Shown one piece after another: positions 57,253-64,000 of a DNA stretch of 64,000 bases (the first letter of the stretch is position 1; each line of letters begins with the position of its first letter). This stretch comes from Solanum dulcamara (Eukaryota; Streptophyta; Magnoliopsida; Solanales; Solanaceae): positions 51,613,286-51,677,285 of the forward strand of contig NC_077245.1 in the NCBI RefSeq assembly GCF_947179165.1. The letters run 5' to 3'. The notes under the pieces were generated by a model. That model did not search any database and was not told where the DNA came from. It saw nothing but the letters and a program-made list of their open reading frames with translations. Made by a program: the position numbers and the translations under genes.

Positions 57253-58121
57253 ATGTAGTGCGCGTTACAATCTCTATGATAATCTTATGATTCTTCAAAT
57301 AATATGGAATATGTTGAACTTGAATTTGATTTAGACTCAAGGGTTTGAATATCTTGATCTTGAATCTTCGTCTTCAAACTTGGATTTGAATTATTTGTCA
57401 CAAACACTTGTATGGTTATGACGAATAATAAATGTGAACAAGCAACTTGATCTTGAACGTCTTGATATTTGCCTTCGTTCTTGATCTTGAACGTCTTGAT
57501 ATTTGCCTTCGTTCTTGATCTTGAACTTGAACTTAATCGCTTAAACTTTGTAGCTTTGTAGAGAATTTGTGGTCTTTGATCCACGAGCTCTTTTCTTTCT
57601 TTCTGTTCTTTCAAACCCCTCCTCCTGAGAATAATAAGAACCCATATTTATTGTTGTAGGGAGTGGTATGCCTGTGTGATTTGATTGGTCGGTTTGAACT
57701 GACCAATCAGATTTCTTTGGTGAAGAGCTTTAATTTGGTTGGTTAGAACATGTCACATATACATGTGACATTATTCTAGTGAATCATTTAATTTGACTTA
57801 AATTGCCACATAATTTTGAGATGTGGCATGATTTTAGTAGCTTATTTGATTTGACTTGGATTGCCACCTAACTTTGGCACATGACATGATTCTAGTGACT
57901 TATTTAATTTGACTTGGATTGCCACATAACTTTGACACGTGGCATGATTTTAGTGGCTTATTTAATTTCACTTGGATTGCCACATAACTTTGACACGTGA
58001 CATGCTTTTAGTGGCTCATTTATTTGACTTGGATTGCCACAATATTTGGACTATTTTCTTGAATTTAATATAGTCCAAATTAATTTATAGATTTAAATTC
58101 AATAAAATTTTAATGCTTACA
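57253..58121 (-). repeat. 3' LTR of Tat/Ogre-like gypsy element (copy 2)
   Basis: Duplicate of 45805-46673. It carries the only point substitution I found between copies (T57453 versus C46005), synonymous in the spurious frame there. The 58-bp tandem repeats lie at 57781-58040. Confidence 0.55.
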
Positions 58122-58592
58122 AATGCCCTCTACTTCAAGTCTTGTCAAAGTATTTTATACAAAGACTAGCCTTAAAGTATTAACTAAATGATAATCGTAT
58201 GTCGTGCATTTTAAGATGCACCATGAACATATTAAATTAATACAATATTCCAATTAAAGTGACATATTTGGAGTAAATAATGAGACTCCAATTGGAACTT
58301 CATCACTTGGCTAATGCAATTTATTTTTACTAGATTTGAACAATTAGAATACAATAGAGATCAACAAAATAAAGAATAGGCATTTGCTGACAAAAATAAA
58401 TAAATAATAATCGTCCAATTAGAATTCAGAAAGGACACATTCTTTTTAGAATACAAATAACCCAAATTTTTACAATTCCACAACCAATTAGGATACAGAG
58501 AGAATAAATTTGTACCATTCCACTAGAGTGCTAACCCAAAAAGTAATTATAGTTACTTTGGGAGAAAGACTCCCTCACCGTCACTATTTGTC

Positions 58593-58600
58593 TATAAATA
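58593..58600 (+). promoter_or_regulatory. TATA box of the antisense PMD gene (copy 2)
   Basis: TATAAATA, identical in context to 47145-47152, with the GTAAGT donor following at 58701-58706. Confidence 0.5.
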
Positions 58601-58823
58601 AGCTCTCTCCTTTTATTTATTTTTATCATTGGCATTTACAATTTTTGATGCTCTTTTTTGCATACACTCTTGAGTTCATCGTGCAGAATAAAGATACGAG
58701 GTAAGTTTTTTTTTTTTTTTTTTTTTGGCTTTGTTCTTTTGTTCTTTTGTGTTTGTTTTTAATCAATAGAAGCAATAGTTGTATCTTATGGAGCCAATAA
58801 TTTTACATCATCCTTAGTGAATA

Positions 58824-59353
58824 CTTTACACCGCCTGACTCGAAGGTGCTGCATTGTTTGAGCCAAAGACTTTACACTGTCTAAGGCAAAGACTTTACAT
58901 GATTTGTGACAAAGACTTTACACTGTCTGAGTCAAAGGCATCAGATAGTTCAAGTCAAAGACTTTAACCATCTAAGGTAAGGAATTTACATGATTTGTGG
59001 CAAAGACTTTACACTGTCTGAGTCAAAAGATACCACATAGTCCAAGCCAAATACTTTACACCATCTCAAGAAATTTTTTTATATGATTTGTGGCAAAAAA
59101 TTTACACCGTCTGAGTCAAAAGCATCACTAGTCCAAGCCAAAGACTTTACACTATCTAAGAAAAAGACTTTACATGATTTGAGTCAAAGGCATCACATCA
59201 TCCGAGCCAAAGACTTTATCCGTCTAAGGCAAAGACCTTACATGATTTAAACCTAAGGCATGACATCATTTGAGCTAAAGACTTTACACCGTCTAAAGAA
59301 AAGACTTCACCTGATCGATAGAGACTTTATACCGTCTGTACTAGGCATAGTTC
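58824..59353. repeat. Higher-order GACTTTACA repeat array (copy 2)
   Basis: Duplicate of 47376-47905; no differences seen. Confidence 0.85.
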
Positions 59354-59453
59354 GAGCTCAAAGAATAAAATCATTCATTATTGAAATTCATAACCATGAT
59401 TATTGAATTACTAATTAAGTGCTAATAAAATACTTTTTTTTGCAATTTGAATC

Positions 59454-61531
59454 ATGGTTTACTTTAGAGATTTGATGTCCTCTTCTTCTGAGTCGCAATA
59501 CCTTATAATATCAGATCATAAGGATAATGAGGTGGAGACCAAATTGCTTATAGGTACCCTATTAGCTGGCAAGTATGCTGCTCCGTGGCCATCTTTAGGG
59601 GAACTTCCTGGTTTAGATGATTGAACTCTTGAATATAAAAGCCATCCTCCCAAGACGTGGGTACTTTGCACTCCTAATCAACGTACCAAAAATATTGCAA
59701 CTTCTTTTCCATGCTTGGGATGACAAATCATAAATGGCGAGTCTCGATGGGATGAAACTTTCACATTTGATGGAGAGTTTCACTAAATTTCAGGCTATTG
59801 GGAGTGGGCTGAAGATATCCTTAGTAGGAGTGGCCAGGCTTTGAAAGACCCAAGAATATACAATGTTGTGTATGGTTCATTTTTTTTACCTATAATCATA
59901 ACACTAACATCTTGCAAGTCTTCTGCGAAGATTGGTGTCCTGTTACAAATACACTACTTACCTCAGTTGGAAAATTATCTATATCACTTTGGGACTTACA
60001 CATGATTGATGGTTTACCCATAACAGGAAGTCTTTATGAGGAGGTCCTGCCAAACGTTACAGAACTTTTAAACTCATCCGACAAAGGAAAAAGATTTCTC
60101 CCCCATTCTTGTGAGCATTTATTTGATGCTTTTCATCATATCTGAGTAGAAAATAATAATGACCCAAATGTTTTTGTGGAATGATGGGTAGAGTTTTTAT
60201 GTAAGGGAGATACAAAATATGGACAACCCCCACCAAGAAGAGAAAAGAAGTTTGTCCATCTCAAGTCGTCGTATAACCCAACTGGCGTAATTGGTGAGCC
60301 TGTTAATTGGTCTCCTGCTGAAGAAGCTTTGTTTCACAAGTTAGAAGTTAAGAGTCGCAAGAAAAATGAAACACACTTGGCCGCCTTTTTATCTTGCTGT
60401 TTGTGTGTATTTGTTATGAATAGGATCACTTTATTCATCTGGGCGTCTTCAGAATTGTCTGTCATTTAGCATATGGACGAAGAGTTAGCCTTGCAGTTCC
60501 AGTCTTAGTTAGCATTTACAAAGGTCTAAATACAATTTCAAGATGCTCATGACTTAATCTCGTCCAAACTTGTTTTTCAATTCATTATGTGTATGGTTGG
60601 TTGGCCTATTACTTTAAGACTCATTACCCATTAGCAGGTGGACCGACTGATCCTCTTATGAATTCCTTTTTTGGAGAAGGTGCTACAAGGTATTTTAAAA
60701 AAGAGGATGCAAGAAAGCGTATACATGGAGGAGGAACCATTTTCTGGGATGCAACATTGATCAAAAGACCTAATGATCACCACTACCGTGATGACGGCAT
60801 TGAAAAAGACTTTCAATAGAATTTTTTTATGCGTCTTCGCTTGAACTATCTCACTTCTAGGGACGAGAATATCTTTATTGTGGAGCCTTATAGTCCCCAC
60901 AGATTCAGTCATCAATTTGGCTTTTTTTAAAATGCTCCTGGTCGATTATATCGAGATTTGCGTGAGGCTTCATTAGCAGAGGAATTAAGGCTTACCAGAA
61001 TTTGTGTATTGACAAATAGAGGGAAAGAGTAACATTTTCTCCTAGTGGGTCCAACTTGAAAAAATTCTTTTCTCTCAATTACAAGTCTTGGTGGGAAAAG
61101 GTGCATGGAAATTTTCTTGAAAATTATATAGAGTCATTGGTGAATGTTGTTGATCCAAATATCGATATTCTTTAAAATAATTATGAGGAGATCTTAATTG
61201 TAAGTCAACCTCCTATTTTGAAGTCTAAAGTTGTTGTTCTAGACAAGGTCAAGGGTCTTTCCCATGAAGAATTTTAAAAATAAAAATATTCAACTCAAAT
61301 TCAACACACCTCTCACAAGCAGCCATCTCAAGAAGAAAGTAGTAGCATCCGTAGTGATCGTTGTTGAAAGCAATTGAAACTACCTTCTGACACGCCAAAT
61401 GATACTAGTTCGCATCCAGTAGAGATTTTTAACAACAACGTTAGTTCTTCAAGGACTTTGACGGCTATTAACGAGGTAATGATTTTTTTTATTCCATGAC
61501 CCACATGACTCCACTAACTATGATATGTCTT

Positions 61532-61589
<58 letters not shown>

Positions 61590-62361
61590 CATATTATTTT
61601 CTTTTGCAGGCAAACAATATTAGCATGTTGGAGACTTTTTATCAAAGTAAGCCATAAGACAGTAATGAATCTGTAGAGGGGCCGAATTCAAGGAAATCAT
61701 GACACCCAAATCAGAGCGATAGGCTATTTCTATCCCTCATGAAAGAACTACATCAAGTGTAGAATATCCTCTCCACAAGAAATCGGCAATGTCCATGTCT
61801 ATCTTTGATGGAAAGGTCATCTCAAAACTTCGAATGAATTTTATCGAGGGAGCTTGGAATAAGATTCATCCTAAACTTGTCGATCTCACTGCATAATGAG
61901 TTTCTTCTCTTAATGATGAGGTCCAAGTAATTATTGATGATGTATATGGAATGGGGGTGGATATTTCTCCTTTGAAAAACTTATTGTAGTCTCTCTTTGA
62001 ATGTGCCACGTCCTATGATCAAGTATGATCATCCCTCGCTGATAAAGTCCTAAAAATTGAAAAATTTGAGTCATATTTAAAAGCCAAGGAACGTCTTGAT
62101 CTTATCTTGAATGAAAAGAATGAGAAATCAGAAGAATTGTCTAATATCTGTCAATCCCTTAAGGAGGCGAGGAAAAAGGTGAAGGAGTTAAAATCCCTCC
62201 GAAATGTTGCCAAGATAGAAGTTGAAGATGTCGAACCCAAAGTCGTAGCAGCTGAACAAGAGTACAATAAATGCGCTGATGTTTCTCTAGTAACTACGAC
62301 TGCCTCGCATGATGTGGAAGAGAAAAAGAGGGTTTTAAAGATTTCTCTTCAAGACAACTAA
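59454..62361 (+). pseudogene. Plant mobile domain gene, antisense within gypsy element (copy 2)
   Basis: Duplicate of 48006-50911 with the same nonsense codons and frameshift, so decay predates the duplication. The intron (61476-61609) differs only by one extra AT unit. In the original gypsy arrangement this copy is the one still next to the pol remnant at 63413-64000: pol runs leftwards, the PMD gene runs rightwards towards it, and the LTR lies beyond the PMD promoter. Confidence 0.8.
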
Positions 62362-63412
62362 TTATAAGCTACGTTTAGACTAGCTTATTATGAGATATTT
62401 TTTTTGCTCTTTATTTATTTATTTATTTTAGAATTTTGATTGATTAGTTGTCACTCTTTTAGAAACTTTTTTTATTGCATTATATTGCACATTTCTTTAA
62501 TTATTTCTTTTACATTTCAGCTTCAAGAGTTATTTACTCATATTGATGCATTGACATAGTCGTATTAAGCTTGGACTTTCCCCTAAACATCATTGTGTAT
62601 CACCTTGTGTGTTTCGATACTATGAGAGATATATCATTGTATGAGAGCACCAAAGCCATGAGAGATAATGTATTAAAAACCAAACTTCTTAATCTAAAAC
62701 ATATCCAAAATTTATAGCTCAAATCCCTCACGATTGTTCTAAACAAACTTCAAAAATGAATTTCACATGCAGAAAAGCTGACATATTCATATTCACATGA
62801 TCTTATTAAAAATACTCATATCTCAGCATAGAGAAGCCAAAATGATAATATTTTTGATCAGTTGAAAAGAAGATTCATAAAACTAAAACATGTACAATAA
62901 TCACAGCTAATAGCTTTACAGATTTGTATGAATATTTCTTTGAAATCAATTCAAACTCTATCTTGATTGGCCCTCTCTAATTCACATATTATATATGACA
63001 ATCTACAAGAATATTATGATGCTCAAATCATAGCATGCCCCATTTATTTTAAACTTATGAGACTAAACTTAGGATGTAACACTAAGAACCACTAACCTCG
63101 CTGAAGAAGGTCAAGTGAGACTATGTATTTTTTGGACACTCATGCAACTGAACTCAGAATGTAATTCCAAGCGCACATGTACCCCGGTGAAGAGGATCAA
63201 GTCATAACGTAGTTCTGAAGGAGTGATATTTTATTATTTTTTTAAAAAAACAATTTAATTTTTTTTGTGTCCTAACTTTTGCCTAGGCCACCTCTTTCGA
63301 GATTTTCAACCTAGCGGACATTTTTTTTGGATGCCGTGCACAGTTTATACTCTTGTGGGCCAGGAGTAACATGTAGTTTATGCTTGTACCTTAAGGAGGG
63401 TGTTTCTTTTCT
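62362..63412. other. Gypsy spacer between pol end and PMD gene (copy 2)
   Basis: Same as 50912-51962. Non-coding; no additional feature supported. Confidence 0.55.
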
Positions 63413-64000
63413 TCAAGGATAGTATCTATTTATGAACTTTCCATTAATGGGTCCAACTCACAATACTTCTAAGTCAACCAGTTTGTAAGTGCCTCTTGAG
63501 TATACTTCTTATACCACATATGGTCCATCTCATTTAGAAGAGAACTTGCTTCTATACCAACGAGAAGTAATAATGGGCCTTCTTACAACAAGAATTTGAT
63601 CACCCACTTGGAAGCATCTAAGACGAACCATCTTATTAAAAGATCGAGCTAGAAGAGCTTGATAACATTCCAGACTTTGTTGAGACTTTAGAATTTTTTC
63701 ATCAAGAACCTCAAATTCTTTAAGGTGTAACCGAGCATTTTCTTCATCAGTGAGTCCTTCTTGAATGGCAAGGCGCAATGATGGAATTTGACGCTCAAGT
63801 GGAGACTGCTTCAACTCCATAAATAAGAGAATAGGGAGTTGCTTGTGTTGGCATGTGACACGTAGTCCTATATGCCCAAAGATATTTTTCCATTCTTTCA
63901 TGTCAATCTCTCTTAGACTTGGAAACAACTTTCTTTAACAATCTGCAGAGTGTCTTGTTAAATGCTTTAGCGAGACCATTAGTAGCAGCATAATACATAT
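63413..64000 (-). pseudogene. Tat/Ogre-like Ty3/gypsy integrase C-terminal region, continues past window
   Basis: On the minus strand, from the window edge: YYAATNGLAKAFNKTLCRLLKKVVSKSKRD, then WAYRTTCHMPTQATPYSLIYGVEAV. After a frameshift near 63805 come LERQIPSLRLAIQEGLTDEENARL, CYQALLARSFNKMVR and FQVGDQILVVRRPI. It ends DGPYVV..., GTYKLVD, NGKFINRYYP with stop complement at 63413-63415. This is the end of the integrase catalytic core plus the GPY/F-type C-terminal domain of Tat-lineage gypsy elements. In-frame stops replace expected tryptophans (TGA after SKRD region and before DGPY), so the copy is inactive. The duplication breakpoint lies inside it at 63491-63495. Confidence 0.85.

Larger units (their letters stand above)
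52041..63490. repeat. Tandem segmental duplication, copy 2 (~11.45 kb)
   Basis: Second copy of 40594-52040. The junction at 52041 reads GTAAGT|GCCTC|GTGTAGGG, joining integrase tail to LINE 3' UTR. GCCTC is shared by both parental sites (40594-40598 and 63491-63495). Confidence 0.97.

Overview
The window is nuclear DNA of a flowering plant, almost certainly a eudicot and probably a Solanaceae. The evidence is AT-rich sequence, host genes with plant-specific architecture (a GW-rich CCCH protein and a PLS-class PPR protein) and plant-type transposable elements throughout. The Solanaceae assignment rests on recognising repeat styles (LTRs of the TGTAAYGACCC...GTGACA type, MITE termini), so it is an inference.

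Only two host genes are visible. At 1-1394 (+) is the 3' end of a gene for a GW-repeat/CCCH zinc-finger protein of the NERD/C3H44 type. At 12452-14524 (+) is an intact single-exon E-class PPR gene resembling Arabidopsis SLO1 (At2g22410). Everything else is transposons, their remnants and intergenic DNA. The segment 1592-7743 holds two MITE-like elements and a truncated minus-strand Ty3/gypsy chromovirus end (LTR plus chromodomain tail). A young Ty1/copia element (7744-12379, TSD GTACA) lies 72 bp upstream of the PPR start codon. From 15747 to 32139 a candidate Helitron carries a TIR element (9-bp TSD) that itself contains a minus-strand copia (TSD AAATA), then a hAT-like MITE, then three LTRs nested one inside another, each with a perfect 5-bp TSD (ATATT, CTAGT, AAAGG).

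From 32529 to 42768 a third, minus-strand copia is split by an almost complete L1-type LINE (33163-40641). The LINE has ORF1 and ORF2 overlapping by ATGA, then endonuclease, RT, zf-RVT, RNase H and a poly(A) tail. Next come a Helitron 3' part (hairpin end, about 20-copy minisatellite, PIF1-helicase and RPA remnants) and the 3' portion of a minus-strand gypsy element resembling the Tat/Ogre lineage. That gypsy portion carries, in antisense orientation, a decayed plant-mobile-domain (PMD) gene with its own TATA box and an intron.

The largest structural feature is a direct tandem duplication of about 11.45 kb: 40594-52040 and 52041-63490. It starts in the LINE 3' UTR and ends inside the gypsy integrase. 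Its junction has 5 bp of microhomology (GCCTC). The few differences I found between copies are one substitution, one 1-bp indel and three simple-repeat length changes, so it is either very recent or an assembly artefact. The window ends in the gypsy integrase (63413-64000, minus strand).

No operon-like cooperation is present. The functional points are a possible LTR-driven promoter for the PPR gene and the GW-rich Argonaute-binding type tail on the first gene.
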